Source of the DNA: Sphingobacteriales bacterium
GTDB lineage: Bacteria > Bacteroidota > Bacteroidia > Chitinophagales > JADIYW01
NCBI GenBank assembly: GCA_947460245.1
Contig: CANHGL010000001.1
Location: 1 to 64,000 of the forward strand
Direction of reading: 5' to 3'
Length of the DNA stretch: 64,000 nt
The number at the start of each line of letters is the position of its first letter. Positions within the stretch are counted from its first letter, which is position 1. This document shows positions 38,539-47,660 of this stretch, piece by piece. A program made the translations under genes and the position numbers. The notes under the pieces were generated by a model. That model made no database searches and was not told the origin of the DNA. It saw only the letters and a program-made list of their open reading frames with translations.

Positions 38539-40313
38539 GCCCCTGCTTTAGTAGTATTATATAAAAACTTCTGCATATCCCATGCCGATGTTGGACAACG
38601 CTCCGCACATAAGCCACAATGCAAACAAACATCTTCATCTTTTACCATCACTCTGCCTGTTTGTAATATATCTGAAACCATTATAGACTGTTCTTTATTA
38701 TGCGCAGGCACTATAAGACGCTCCCGCAATTCTTCCTCTTCTGCATTGGCAGTAAACGTAATACAATTCGTTGGACAGATATCCATACATGCATCACACT
38801 CTATACATTTACTCTCAAAGAATACCGTTTGAGCATCACAATTTAGACAGCGTTCTGCCTCCTTGAATGCAACCGGTAAACTGAAACCCAATTCGACTTC
38901 TTTCTTTCGGTCTGTTAAGGTCAGCGCCTTTTCTGCCTGAGGAACAATAAATCTTTCATCATTAGATACCATGCTATCATAAGCCCACTCATGGATACCC
39001 ATTTTAGTGCTATAAAGATTAGTAAAAGGAGCAGGACGATTATTGATATTTTTTTTCGAACAGAATAAATCGATTGAGATGGCAGCCTGATGCCCTTGAG
39101 CCACAGCAGTAATTACATTCTTTGGCCCCAAAGCAGAATCTCCGCCAAAAAATACATTTGGAATACCGGATACAAAGGTGGTTTTATCCACCACCGGCAC
39201 CTCCCACTTATCGAATTCAATTCCAAGATCTCGCTCTATCCATGGAAAACTATTTTCTTGTCCGATAGCAATCAATACATCATCTGCTTCAAAAAATATT
39301 TCTGGCTCTCCTGTAGGCTGTAATGATCTCTTACCCTGTTCATCATAGACTGCATGCACTTTTTCGAAATTCATCCCTATAAGTTTTCCATCCTCTACCA
39401 CAAAGCTTTTAGGTACATGATTATCTATGATTGGAATATCTTCGTGGATTGCATCTTCCTTTTCCCATGGGCTTGCCTTCATTTCTTCAAAAGGGCTTCT
39501 AACAATTACCTTAACATCTTTCCCACCTAGCCTGCGTGAAGTTCTGCAACAATCCATAGCTGTATTTCCACCACCAAGCACAATCACTTTCTCTCCAATT
39601 TTATGCGTATGCTCAAAAGCAACACTTGCCAGCCATTCGATACCAATATGAATATTTGCAGCACCATCCCATCTTCCCTGAAGATCTTTCAAATCTCTAC
39701 CACGAGGAGCACCCGTACCCACAAAGACGGCATCGTACCCCTTCGATAAAACTTCTCTAAGACTAGATACATAATTATTAAAATGAGTGTGTATCCCTAA
39801 ATCTAAAATCTGATTCACCTCTCCATCCAAAACTTCTGCCGGTAGACGAAAAGATGGAATCTGACTTCTCATCATACCACCGCCTTTAGACTGATCGTCA
39901 AAGAGGTGTATTTCATATCCTATAACTGATAAATCACGCGCAACGGTTAATGAAGAAGGCCCGGCTCCAATCAACGCTATTTTTTTACCATTCTTTTTTT
40001 CTGGCGCCTTAGGCAATAATGATTTGATATCCCCCTTGTTGTCAGCTGCCACACGTTTTAACCGACAAATAGCCACCGGTTCTTCATTTTCTAAACGTCC
40101 TCGACGACAAGCAGGCTCACATGGGCGATCGCAAGTACGACCCAATATACCTGGAAATACATTGGACTCCCAATTTACCATATAGGCTGCAGCATATTTC
40201 TCTGCAGCTATCAGTCGTATATATTCAGGAACAGGAGTATGCGCCGGACATGCATACTGACAGTCGACGACTTTATGGAAATATTCCGGATCTTTTATAT
40301 TAGTAGGTTCCAA
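38529..40313 (-). CDS. GltD-like FAD/iron-sulfur NAD(P)H oxidoreductase with C-terminal ferredoxin domain, KorAB partner
   Basis: The 594-residue product has an N-terminal Fer4_20-type cluster region (CQYACPAHTPVPEYIRL, CDRPCEPACRRG) like the glutamate synthase small subunit. An FAD site (ALIGAGPSSLTVARDLSVIG) and an NAD(P) site (IVLGGGNTAMDCCRTSRRLG) follow. A C-terminal two-[4Fe-4S] domain (CIECDACMDICP; CLHCGLCAERCP) completes it. It probably moves electrons between ferredoxin-linked KorAB and NAD(P). No ATG is available: the only in-frame start before the conserved Cys motifs is TTG at 40313, with a stop codon four codons upstream. It overlaps korA by 10 bases. Confidence 0.88.
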   Translation of the reverse strand: MEPTNIKDPEYFHKVVDCQYACPAHTPVPEYIRLIAAEKYAAAYMVNWESNVFPGILGRTCDRPCEPACRRGRLENEEPVAICRLKRVAADNKGDIKSLLPKAPEKKNGKKIALIGAGPSSLTVARDLSVIGYEIHLFDDQSKGGGMMRSQIPSFRLPAEVLDGEVNQILDLGIHTHFNNYVSSLREVLSKGYDAVFVGTGAPRGRDLKDLQGRWDGAANIHIGIEWLASVAFEHTHKIGEKVIVLGGGNTAMDCCRTSRRLGGKDVKVIVRSPFEEMKASPWEKEDAIHEDIPIIDNHVPKSFVVEDGKLIGMNFEKVHAVYDEQGKRSLQPTGEPEIFFEADDVLIAIGQENSFPWIERDLGIEFDKWEVPVVDKTTFVSGIPNVFFGGDSALGPKNVITAVAQGHQAAISIDLFCSKKNINNRPAPFTNLYSTKMGIHEWAYDSMVSNDERFIVPQAEKALTLTDRKKEVELGFSLPVAFKEAERCLNCDAQTVFFESKCIECDACMDICPTNCITFTANAEEEELRERLIVPAHNKEQSIMVSDILQTGRVMVKDEDVCLHCGLCAERCPTSAWDMQKFLYNTTKAGACH

Positions 40314-40461
40314 ATAATCTAATTAAGTACTAAATTGAAAAACATCTATACCAACGACATCGTTATTAACTATTAAATTTATAAAGATTTCGGTAATGAT
40401 ACTATATTAATCCGTTTTTTTTAAAGACAGAGGGTATGCATGTATTTTAGACTATTTTACG

Positions 40462-41604
40462 CTAATATAAAGGTAGTGTAGGATCTACTTCCTGAACATA
40501 AGCAATAATACCTCCTTCTAAATTATAGAGATTATCAAACCCCTTTAATTGCAGTTGCTGTATGGCCCTAGCGCTTCGCCCACCCATTTTGCAATGCACT
40601 ATCACAATTTTATCTCTTGCTATCTGATCAAGACAGTCATTTAATATATCTAAAGGTAAATGCATACCTCCGATACGCACAAGATCGTACTCCCATTTTT
40701 CTCGTACATCGATTAATTGAAAATCTTCCTTATTAGTAATTTTATCTCTGAGCTGCTGCACAGTTATAGCCCTGACAATATCTACCTCTTTTTTTTCTAC
40801 CATATCACAAAACTGCTCATAGTCTATTAAGCTATTAATTTCAGGATGCTCACCTGTCAATGGGTTAAAGGGGTCTTTAGTTATCTGAAAAGTTTGTGCA
40901 GAAGCATTCAAGGCATCAAATCTGAATAATCGGCCACTTAAAGGTTCACCAATATCCGTAATGATTTTAATGACTTCATTGGCCTGCATACTCCCTATAA
41001 TACCGGGCAATACACCCAATACTCCACCCTCTGCACAATTAAGCACAGTAGCCGGTGCCGGAGGAGTAGGATACAAGTCGCGGTAATTCGGTCCTTGCTT
41101 ATAGTTAAATACAGAAACCTGTCCTTCAAAACGAAGCACAGAGGCATACACATTTGGTATGTTTGCAAATACACTGGCATCGTTTACTAAATAACGTGTT
41201 ACAAAATTATCACTACCGTCTACTACTACCTCATACTGCTGAAATATTTCCAACGCATTCAAACTCGATAATCTTTCCTCATGAATAATAAAGTTTACAT
41301 GAGGATTTAAATCAAGTAGCTTTTCTTTTGCTACTATGGCTTTAGACTTTCCTAAATCTTTTATGCCAAATAGAATTTGACGCTGCAGATTACTCACATC
41401 AACTACGTCAAAATCTACAATTCCAATTGTACCAACGCCTGCAGCCGCCAGATATAATAATACCGGACTTCCAAGGCCGCCAGCACCAACTACTAATACT
41501 TTAGCTGACTTTAGTTTTTTTTGATTTTCGATAGTAAATTCAGGAATAGCAATATGCCTCGAGTATCGTACTAGCTCTTCTGCGCTTAAATAGACCTCTT
41601 CCAT
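40462..41604 (-). CDS. moeB: MoeB/ThiF-type adenylyltransferase fused to rhodanese
   Basis: The 380-residue product has an E1-like domain (about 1-250) with VLVVGAGGLGSPVLLYLAAA, the DVVDVSNLQRQILF stretch and a conserved Cys in NCAEGGVLGVLPG. A C-terminal rhodanese domain (about 275-380) has the catalytic Cys in VHCKMGGRSARA. Such MoeB/MOCS3-like proteins activate a ubiquitin-like sulfur carrier for molybdopterin, thiamine or tRNA thiolation and load it with sulfur. The CxxC zinc pairs of E. coli MoeB are absent. The sulfur carrier itself is not nearby. It is the last gene of the mrp operon, 38 bases after pyrF. Confidence 0.88.
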   Translation of the reverse strand: MEEVYLSAEELVRYSRHIAIPEFTIENQKKLKSAKVLVVGAGGLGSPVLLYLAAAGVGTIGIVDFDVVDVSNLQRQILFGIKDLGKSKAIVAKEKLLDLNPHVNFIIHEERLSSLNALEIFQQYEVVVDGSDNFVTRYLVNDASVFANIPNVYASVLRFEGQVSVFNYKQGPNYRDLYPTPPAPATVLNCAEGGVLGVLPGIIGSMQANEVIKIITDIGEPLSGRLFRFDALNASAQTFQITKDPFNPLTGEHPEINSLIDYEQFCDMVEKKEVDIVRAITVQQLRDKITNKEDFQLIDVREKWEYDLVRIGGMHLPLDILNDCLDQIARDKIVIVHCKMGGRSARAIQQLQLKGFDNLYNLEGGIIAYVQEVDPTLPLY

Positions 41605-41642
41605 ATTGTTACTCTTTAAAAATTTTGAAACTGCAAGGGAAA

Positions 41643-42443
41643 TTAGATATATAGCCTCATTATCTTTCTTAACGAAAGAGCTTCTTCGCGTGCTTTCTCT
41701 GCAAAATCTTTTTCTGGTGACGCATAAATAATACTTCTGGTAGCATTCACCATAAGTCCTACATCATTATTGCATCCAAACTGAGACAGTTTATGTAAAT
41801 CGCCACCTTGAGCCCCTACCCCAGGAACCAGGAAGAAATGATTCGGACAGAACTCACGAATATCTCTAAATACTTCTTCGTGAGTAGCTCCAATAACAAA
41901 CATCATATTTTCAGGCGAGCCATATTGCATGCATTTTTCGATAACATGCTGATAAATTGGCTTTTTGTTCGATTTCAAAAATTGAAAATCCTTTGAACCT
42001 TGGTTAGAGGTAAGTCCTAATACAATTACCCATTTATTTTTTATTTCCAGAAAAGGCTTTATGGAATCCTCGCCCATATATGGTGCCACCGTAATTGCAT
42101 CAAAATCCATATTCTCCAGAAATGCCTTTGCATACATGTTGGAGGTATTCCCGATATCACCGCGCTTTGCATCTGCCAACTTAAAGATACCAGATGGAAT
42201 ATGTGCTATTGTCTTTTCTAGCGTCTGCCATCCTTTTGAACCATAGAGCTCATAAAACGCAATATTAGGTTTATATGCCACACATAAATCATGCGTAGCA
42301 TCAATAATCTGTTTGTTAAATTCTAAAATGGGGTTTTTATACTTTAAAAGATGTCTGGGTATTTTTGTGATGTCTGAATCCAGGCCAATACACAAATAAC
42401 TCTTTTTCTTTTTTATATGCTGAATAATCTGTTTACGTGTCAT
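41643..42443 (-). CDS. pyrF: Orotidine 5'-phosphate decarboxylase, type 2
   Basis: The 266-residue product catalyses the last step of UMP synthesis. The catalytic motif LADAKRGDIGNTS contains the Lys-Asp pair. Near the start, YLCIGLDSDITKIP and YKPNIAFYE match the group 2 enzyme. The phosphate-binding end is FLVPGVGAQGGD. Length fits type 2 (about 270 residues), longer than the E. coli type. It lies between the NifU-like gene and moeB, an unusual setting for a pyrimidine gene. Confidence 0.95.
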   Translation of the reverse strand: MTRKQIIQHIKKKKSYLCIGLDSDITKIPRHLLKYKNPILEFNKQIIDATHDLCVAYKPNIAFYELYGSKGWQTLEKTIAHIPSGIFKLADAKRGDIGNTSNMYAKAFLENMDFDAITVAPYMGEDSIKPFLEIKNKWVIVLGLTSNQGSKDFQFLKSNKKPIYQHVIEKCMQYGSPENMMFVIGATHEEVFRDIREFCPNHFFLVPGVGAQGGDLHKLSQFGCNNDVGLMVNATRSIIYASPEKDFAEKAREEALSLRKIMRLYI

Positions 42444-42456
42444 TTAGGAATACGTT

Positions 42457-42711
42457 TTAATTAACAGCCTCTACCGATTTGATTTCAGGTACAAAGTTTT
42501 TAATGGTACTCTCCACGCCTGCTGCCATTGTAGATGCACTCATCTTACAACCATCACAGTTTCCTTTTAACTTTACTTTTGCAATGAAATCATCCGTAAT
42601 CTCTATCAACTCAATATCACCACCATCTGATTGCAGAAAGGGACGAATATTATTGAGTGCATTCTCGACTCTCTCCAATAATTGTAATTTGTCTTTTTGC
42701 TTACTCATCAT
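42457..42711 (-). CDS. NifU C-terminal-domain (Nfu-type) iron-sulfur protein
   Basis: The 84-residue product is a stand-alone Nfu domain: VENALNNIRPFLQSDGGDIE followed by KGNCDGCKMSASTMAAGVE, with the CxxC that holds a [4Fe-4S] cluster between two monomers. It acts as an iron-sulfur carrier. Its ATG overlaps the mrp stop by one base (TAATG), followed by a second ATG at 42708. Coupling to mrp, another iron-sulfur carrier, fits the function. Confidence 0.9.
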   Translation of the reverse strand: MMSKQKDKLQLLERVENALNNIRPFLQSDGGDIELIEITDDFIAKVKLKGNCDGCKMSASTMAAGVESTIKNFVPEIKSVEAVN

Positions 42712-43802
42712 TATGAATTTACAGTATTAGTATTCAACTTCGCATTTTGTACAGCAATTTGCTGGGCAACATTTTGCGCTAGGAGTTCAAATGCTTTTGC
42801 TCCAGTTGTAGCTAACTGCAAAGCGATAGGTTTACCCAAATCACCGCCTTCACGGACATCCTGCTCTATAGTAAGTTCAGCTAAAAACGGCACATCAAAT
42901 TGTTGCGCCAAAAGCCTTCCTCCGCCCTTTCCAAATATATAATATCTTTTATCCGGCAACTCCGGTGGTGAGAAATACGACATATTCTCTACCACGCCAA
43001 GAACCGGAACGTTTACAGACTCCAGTTGGTAAAAAGCAAGTGCCTTACGCGCATCTGCCAAAGCCACCTCTTGAGGGGTAGTAACTACTACAGCTCCTGT
43101 AACAGGCACCATCTGAGCTATGGTTAAATGAATATCTCCGGTTCCGGGAGGAAGATCCAACACCAGATAATCCAGATCTTCCCACAACACATCGGTGATG
43201 ATTTGTCTTAGTGCAGAAGTAGCCATGGGGCCTCGCCAAGCGACAGGCTGTTTATCCTGAATCAAAAATCCGATAGACATCACCTGCATGCCAAGGTAAT
43301 CCACCGGTACAATTTTATTTTTTTCGTCCACCTTACGAATAGTTGGGCGAGCATCCTGCAATCCTAACATAGTAGGAATAGAGGGGCCATAAATATCGGC
43401 ATCCAATAATCCCACCTTTGCCCCCGAACGGAGTAATGCTAACGCCAGATTTACTGCAGTTGTAGACTTCCCCACACCGCCCTTGCCTGATGCAACGGTA
43501 ATTATATTTTTAACTGTAGGCAATACTTCCGATTTGATATCTCTTAAAGTAGTCACCTTAGAAGAAAATTCTATTTCCACTTTTACTTCATTGGAGACCA
43601 GTTGTGCAATAGCATTTCTGCAATCTGTCTCTAACTTTTCCTTCATAGGACAAGCTGGCGTAGTAAGTTCGATAGTAAATTTGATAAGCTCCTCCGTGAA
43701 AGTGAGATCCTTTATCATATTAAGGCTTATTAAATCCTTTTTAAAATCAGGATCTTCTATCTGTGATAATGCTTGGACTATTTGTTGTTCTGTAAATACC
43801 AT
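42711..43802 (-). CDS. Mrp/ApbC-type iron-sulfur carrier ATPase
   Basis: The 363-residue product has an N-terminal MIP18/DUF59 domain (about 1-85: ALSQIEDPDFKKDLISLNMI) and a P-loop NTPase domain with the deviant Walker A TVASGKGGVGKSTTAVNLAL. LVLDLPPGTGDIHLT and FGKGGGRLLAQQF follow. Family members bind and deliver [4Fe-4S] clusters. The conserved CxxC of ApbC is not evident, so cluster binding may differ. A -7 element is upstream at 43810. Confidence 0.92.
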   Translation of the reverse strand: MVFTEQQIVQALSQIEDPDFKKDLISLNMIKDLTFTEELIKFTIELTTPACPMKEKLETDCRNAIAQLVSNEVKVEIEFSSKVTTLRDIKSEVLPTVKNIITVASGKGGVGKSTTAVNLALALLRSGAKVGLLDADIYGPSIPTMLGLQDARPTIRKVDEKNKIVPVDYLGMQVMSIGFLIQDKQPVAWRGPMATSALRQIITDVLWEDLDYLVLDLPPGTGDIHLTIAQMVPVTGAVVVTTPQEVALADARKALAFYQLESVNVPVLGVVENMSYFSPPELPDKRYYIFGKGGGRLLAQQFDVPFLAELTIEQDVREGGDLGKPIALQLATTGAKAFELLAQNVAQQIAVQNAKLNTNTVNS

Positions 43803-43809
43803 TGAATTA

Positions 43810-43817
43810 CAAAATTA
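43810..43817 (-). promoter_or_regulatory. -7 promoter element of the mrp-nfu-pyrF-moeB operon
   Basis: The minus strand reads TAATTTTG, matching TAnnTTTG, only 7 bases before the mrp ATG, so the leader would be very short. No -33 TTG was found at normal spacing. Confidence 0.4.
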
Positions 43818-43862
43818 GCAAATGGAGGATAGATAAACGTATTTTATACTGTAAATAAATAG

Positions 43863-44633
43863 CTAATTGTCGCCAAAGAAAGGAAAGATTGCAGGCGTTG
43901 TTTTTACGTAAGCCTCATATTCCGGATGGCGTTCATATTTCTTCTCCAGTAAAGGCACACCAGATACTTTAGTCAATAGTCCCGTCATCAGCAGCGGACT
44001 TATCAAACTAATAAGTGACGATAAATGTTCTTGTAAATTCACAGACATCAGCCAAATGCCCCACCATACCAATAGTTCGCCAAAATAGTTCGGATGTCTA
44101 CTTAGTTTCCACAATCCGTAACGCATAACCTTCCCCTTATTTTCTGAATTTTTCTTAAACCGATAGAGTTGATAGTCTGCGATGGCCTCATAGAAGAACC
44201 CAATACCCCAGAGGAGTACCCCGATATAGTTTAGAGCATTAAGGGAAACTAACAAAAGATTGCCGTGTATAACTGGCAAAGCAACAAAGAACATAATGAG
44301 CCCTTGTAATATAAATACTTGAAAAAATGCCCCAAGCAGCGGATGGCTGCCCCAAGCTTTTCTGAAGTTACGGTATCTCCAATCCTCGCCTTTGCCGAAA
44401 TTTCTAACGAAAATATAAGACGACAAGCGGACACCCCATAGCAAAACGGCTACATTCAGCATAGTGAAAGATGCGTACTGAAAGAATATAAACCAAAGTA
44501 CAATACACACAAAGCCCAGGCCCCAAAACACATCTACTATGCTATTATTCTTCAAGTATTGAGCAATAAAGAAAACTGCTACCATACTTATAAAAATAAT
44601 TTCAAGTACAGATTTATAGATTTGTACATTCAT
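43863..44633 (-). CDS. DUF1295 / steroid-5-alpha-reductase-like membrane protein
   Basis: The 256-residue polytopic protein has about six hydrophobic segments. The family mark is LSRHPNYFGELLVWWGIWL near the C-terminus, preceded by EAIADYQLYRFKK. This matches DUF1295, related to steroid 5-alpha reductases and isoprenylcysteine methyltransferases (ICMT-like fold). No substrate can be given. It stands between mrp and the M23 gene, on the same strand as both. Confidence 0.85.
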   Translation of the reverse strand: MNVQIYKSVLEIIFISMVAVFFIAQYLKNNSIVDVFWGLGFVCIVLWFIFFQYASFTMLNVAVLLWGVRLSSYIFVRNFGKGEDWRYRNFRKAWGSHPLLGAFFQVFILQGLIMFFVALPVIHGNLLLVSLNALNYIGVLLWGIGFFYEAIADYQLYRFKKNSENKGKVMRYGLWKLSRHPNYFGELLVWWGIWLMSVNLQEHLSSLISLISPLLMTGLLTKVSGVPLLEKKYERHPEYEAYVKTTPAIFPFFGDN

Positions 44634-44678
44634 AACATGTACAAGTTACATTTTTTAATTTTATTTAGAACGATAGAT

Positions 44679-46040
44679 CTAACGTAGATGTATGGCATCC
44701 AGCGCATTCTTTACAGAAGCAAAATGCCTCATATAGCTTTCGATATGGGACTTGGATATTTGCTTGAGCACATTTAACTTTTCCCGTAATGGATCTACCT
44801 GCACCCCTCTCTTCCAGAAACGATAACAAACATGTGGCCCCGTAGCCAGACCAGTTGAGCCGACATAACCAATTACCTGTCCCTTGCTCACACGTACTCC
44901 ATTACGTATCCCTTTTGCAAAACGACACATATGAAGATATTGTGTTTCATATATTTTGTCGTGGCGAATTTTCACATAATTACCGTTATTCTGTGTAAAC
45001 TGTGCAACCTCCACTATACCGCTGGCAGTTGCAATAACAGGAGCACCTTTAGGTGCGGCAAAGTCTGTACCCAAATGTGCCTTTTCTACTTGAAGTAAAG
45101 GATGGAAACGATGCAAGTTATATCTAGAGACGATATTACCTCCCTTCTGCAAGGGTGATTTCAGGAAAGCTGTTTTAAAATATTTACCATCAGCATCCAC
45201 ATACTGGTAGCTACTATCGTCTTTAAGGAAATAATCTAATGCATAAATTTTCCTCTTCTTTGTTTTTATACACAATGCCTTTACCTGACCATAATCTAGA
45301 AACTGCCCATTAATGCTAAGTTGATTATAAATAAACTGCAGCGTATCTCCTCTACGAAGTTTATTTAAACTGATTTTCCCACCTAACGAATTACTTAATT
45401 TCTCAATCAGCTTATGATCCAGATGGTGTTCTTTAAAAGTTTTATAGATCGACTTTTGGATTTTAGCAGCAAATCGAATTTGAACAGTATCAATATTCTT
45501 TTCATAATAAGCAATCTGAATTGGATGAAAGAATACAGAATTAGAAGTTGATTGCTTTCTCTTCTTTTTACTCATTTTTGTTTGCCGTGTAACCACTGCT
45601 GGCACTAAGGAGGTATCAGTACAGTTAGCAATTACATACTCATACTCTGAAATCTTAAAAACAAGATATTGCAACTGAGAGGTAGAGTCCGTTTCTTTGG
45701 AGATTGTAAAGTATTTCTGTCTATTTCTTATATCCGAAAAATCATAGTATTCTTTACTGTCTTCCAGAAATTGCCTGTATTGATGCTTATCAAGTTTATT
45801 TACCTTGAATATTTTCTGGAGATTATCTCTTCTGGAGAATTCTTTTTCTTTAACATAGAGCCCATCCATGTCAATATCCAAGAAAGTATTTGATTTTTTA
45901 GACGCACAAGTCTTATCTATTGACAGTGAATCAATACTTGACAATACAGCATTTTTCCTCCCTAACCTTACTTTCTTTGACTCATTACAAGCAAATATAA
46001 AGAGCAGTGAGAAAATAAAAATAGCAAACTGTTTAAGCAT
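44679..46040 (-). CDS. M23-family metallopeptidase lipoprotein with HxC zinc motif
   Basis: The 453-residue product has a lipoprotein signal (FIFSLLFIFAC, Cys18), a long N-terminal region with an OapA/LysM-like strand pattern (about 190-290) and a LytM/M23 domain (about 310-420). The zinc ligands His322 and Asp326 (HLGTDFA) and His370 (QYLHM) are present. The usual final HxH is GPHVCYRF, with His403 and Cys405. A Cys could still bind zinc; alternatively the protein is a non-catalytic activator of amidases. It probably acts on peptidoglycan in the periplasm. Confidence 0.88.
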   Translation of the reverse strand: MLKQFAIFIFSLLFIFACNESKKVRLGRKNAVLSSIDSLSIDKTCASKKSNTFLDIDMDGLYVKEKEFSRRDNLQKIFKVNKLDKHQYRQFLEDSKEYYDFSDIRNRQKYFTISKETDSTSQLQYLVFKISEYEYVIANCTDTSLVPAVVTRQTKMSKKKRKQSTSNSVFFHPIQIAYYEKNIDTVQIRFAAKIQKSIYKTFKEHHLDHKLIEKLSNSLGGKISLNKLRRGDTLQFIYNQLSINGQFLDYGQVKALCIKTKKRKIYALDYFLKDDSSYQYVDADGKYFKTAFLKSPLQKGGNIVSRYNLHRFHPLLQVEKAHLGTDFAAPKGAPVIATASGIVEVAQFTQNNGNYVKIRHDKIYETQYLHMCRFAKGIRNGVRVSKGQVIGYVGSTGLATGPHVCYRFWKRGVQVDPLREKLNVLKQISKSHIESYMRHFASVKNALDAIHLR

Positions 46041-46165
46041 GGTTAACAGAAATTAAACTAATACGATAAATGTTTTTACTATCGGCTATACGATATAGAT
46101 AAAGATAGAGAAATCTACTTGTACTGCAAGTTCAAGTTAGAATTTTAGAATAATCTTAACAAATA

Positions 46166-47305
46166 CTACGGAATCATAAAGATTAAGACCGGAATAATCA
46201 ACAATACTCTGATTGCCTCTGCCAATCTTACCCAAGATTTTTGCTCAAACAATGCTCCAATATTTATTACGGAAAATGCTATAAATAATAGTGCTACTAA
46301 TTTTTGAGCACCTGAGAAGACTTGTTGGCTGAATTCACTTCCTACTCCAAACATAAAAAAAGAGGTAAAGGCAACCAGAATGATAAATTGAAGAATAATA
46401 TAAATATGTATCGCTCCAGAACTATCCGCATCATATAAACTCCTATGCACATCCACATCTTTAGCAGAAATCGGGCCCCCTAAATATTGAGGACGCCATC
46501 CCGGCGGACTTATCAGTACCAGAAAAAAATCTCGTATGCTACGCACATGAGTTAATTGCCTTACAACCCATTCATAGTAATTTATATTTGCAAGGATAAC
46601 ATTCCAGCTATTTAATGGAGATGTAACACCATAGTGCACTGGCTCTTCTTCCTGCTGAAAGGTTCCAAATAAACGATCAAAAATAATGAGTGACCCTCCG
46701 TGATTCTTATCTATATATTTTGGATTTACCCCATGATGAACTCGGTGGTGTGATGGCGTATTGAAAACATATTCAAACCACGATGGCATTCTGTTAATTA
46801 ACTTGGTGTGAATCCAAAACTGATAAAGTGTTTGTATAGATGCTATTGTTACAAATAAAACAGGAGAAAAACCAATCCATGCCAATGGAAGGTAAAACCA
46901 AAAAGAGATAAACATTTGAGTGGAAGATTGGCGCAATGCTACCGTTAAATTATATTCTTCGCTTTGATGATGCACGGCATGCCCACCCCAGAACATACTT
47001 ACATCATGGGACAGGCGATGAAACCAATAGTAGAAAAAATCGACACCAATAAATAATACAATCCAGACATACCACTTGTTAGGGATATCCCGGAAAACTC
47101 TGTGATGATCATAGATCCAAATATAAACACCTACTGTAATTGCCTTTGTAAAAACACCCACTACCTGTGAAAGAATTCCGGAATTTAAATTAGCTACAGC
47201 ATCATTTAATCTGTAATAATTTGTTTTCCTGAGTTTATTAATTAATAACTCTATGGCTATAGAAATAAAAAAAATTGGGAAGGAAAGTGTGATAAGGCTA
47301 ATCAT
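46166..47305 (-). CDS. Sterol desaturase / fatty acid hydroxylase superfamily protein
   Basis: The 379-residue membrane protein has three His clusters of the di-iron hydroxylase family: HRLSH (96-100), HAVHH (109-113) and HHRVHH (186-191). It has hydrophobic segments at both ends. Members hydroxylate or desaturate lipids, sterols, carotenoids or alkylglycerols at the membrane using oxygen. The substrate here is unknown. The C-terminal third (about 290-379) is an extra hydrophobic region. The 125-base gap to the M23 gene shows nothing clear. Confidence 0.88.
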   Translation of the reverse strand: MISLITLSFPIFFISIAIELLINKLRKTNYYRLNDAVANLNSGILSQVVGVFTKAITVGVYIWIYDHHRVFRDIPNKWYVWIVLFIGVDFFYYWFHRLSHDVSMFWGGHAVHHQSEEYNLTVALRQSSTQMFISFWFYLPLAWIGFSPVLFVTIASIQTLYQFWIHTKLINRMPSWFEYVFNTPSHHRVHHGVNPKYIDKNHGGSLIIFDRLFGTFQQEEEPVHYGVTSPLNSWNVILANINYYEWVVRQLTHVRSIRDFFLVLISPPGWRPQYLGGPISAKDVDVHRSLYDADSSGAIHIYIILQFIILVAFTSFFMFGVGSEFSQQVFSGAQKLVALLFIAFSVINIGALFEQKSWVRLAEAIRVLLIIPVLIFMIP

Positions 47306-47342
47306 AGTAAAACGATATATACTGTCAATTTACCCTCAAACA

Positions 47343-47660
47343 TCATTTCTCTTCAGGCATAAAGACATAAAGATCCTCGCTATCCTTTTTCATCCAATAG
47401 TTTTCGCGCGCATATTTTTCCATCTGATCTATTCCGGAAAAGAGTTGCGCTCTATCTTGTTTAACCTTTACAATCTCTTTGGTGTAGTAGTCTTCCTCTT
47501 TATTTAATTCATGCAACTGCATGGCTAGCTTAATCTGAGAAGATATTGTATTTTGATTAAAAAAGAGAAGATAAATAAAGTATGCCAGAAAGAGCAAAAC
47601 AAACTTACTCCTCAGCGGTGCCGGAATTTTTGCTTTTAATTTAGGATCCACTATCTGCAT
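47343..47660 (-). CDS. FtsB/DivIC-like septum formation initiator
   Basis: The 105-residue product has a short cytoplasmic tip, one membrane helix (FVLLFLAYFIYLLFF) and a coiled coil (LHELNKEEDYYTKEIVKVKQ) ending in EKYARENYWMKKDSEDLYVF, the conserved FtsB/DivIC tail. It is the third partner of the FtsQ and FtsL proteins encoded in the dcw cluster. The frame opens at a TTG (47687); the ATG at 47660 is the likely start. It follows eno, a pairing common in bacteria. Confidence 0.88.
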   Translation of the reverse strand: MQIVDPKLKAKIPAPLRSKFVLLFLAYFIYLLFFNQNTISSQIKLAMQLHELNKEEDYYTKEIVKVKQDRAQLFSGIDQMEKYARENYWMKKDSEDLYVFMPEEK

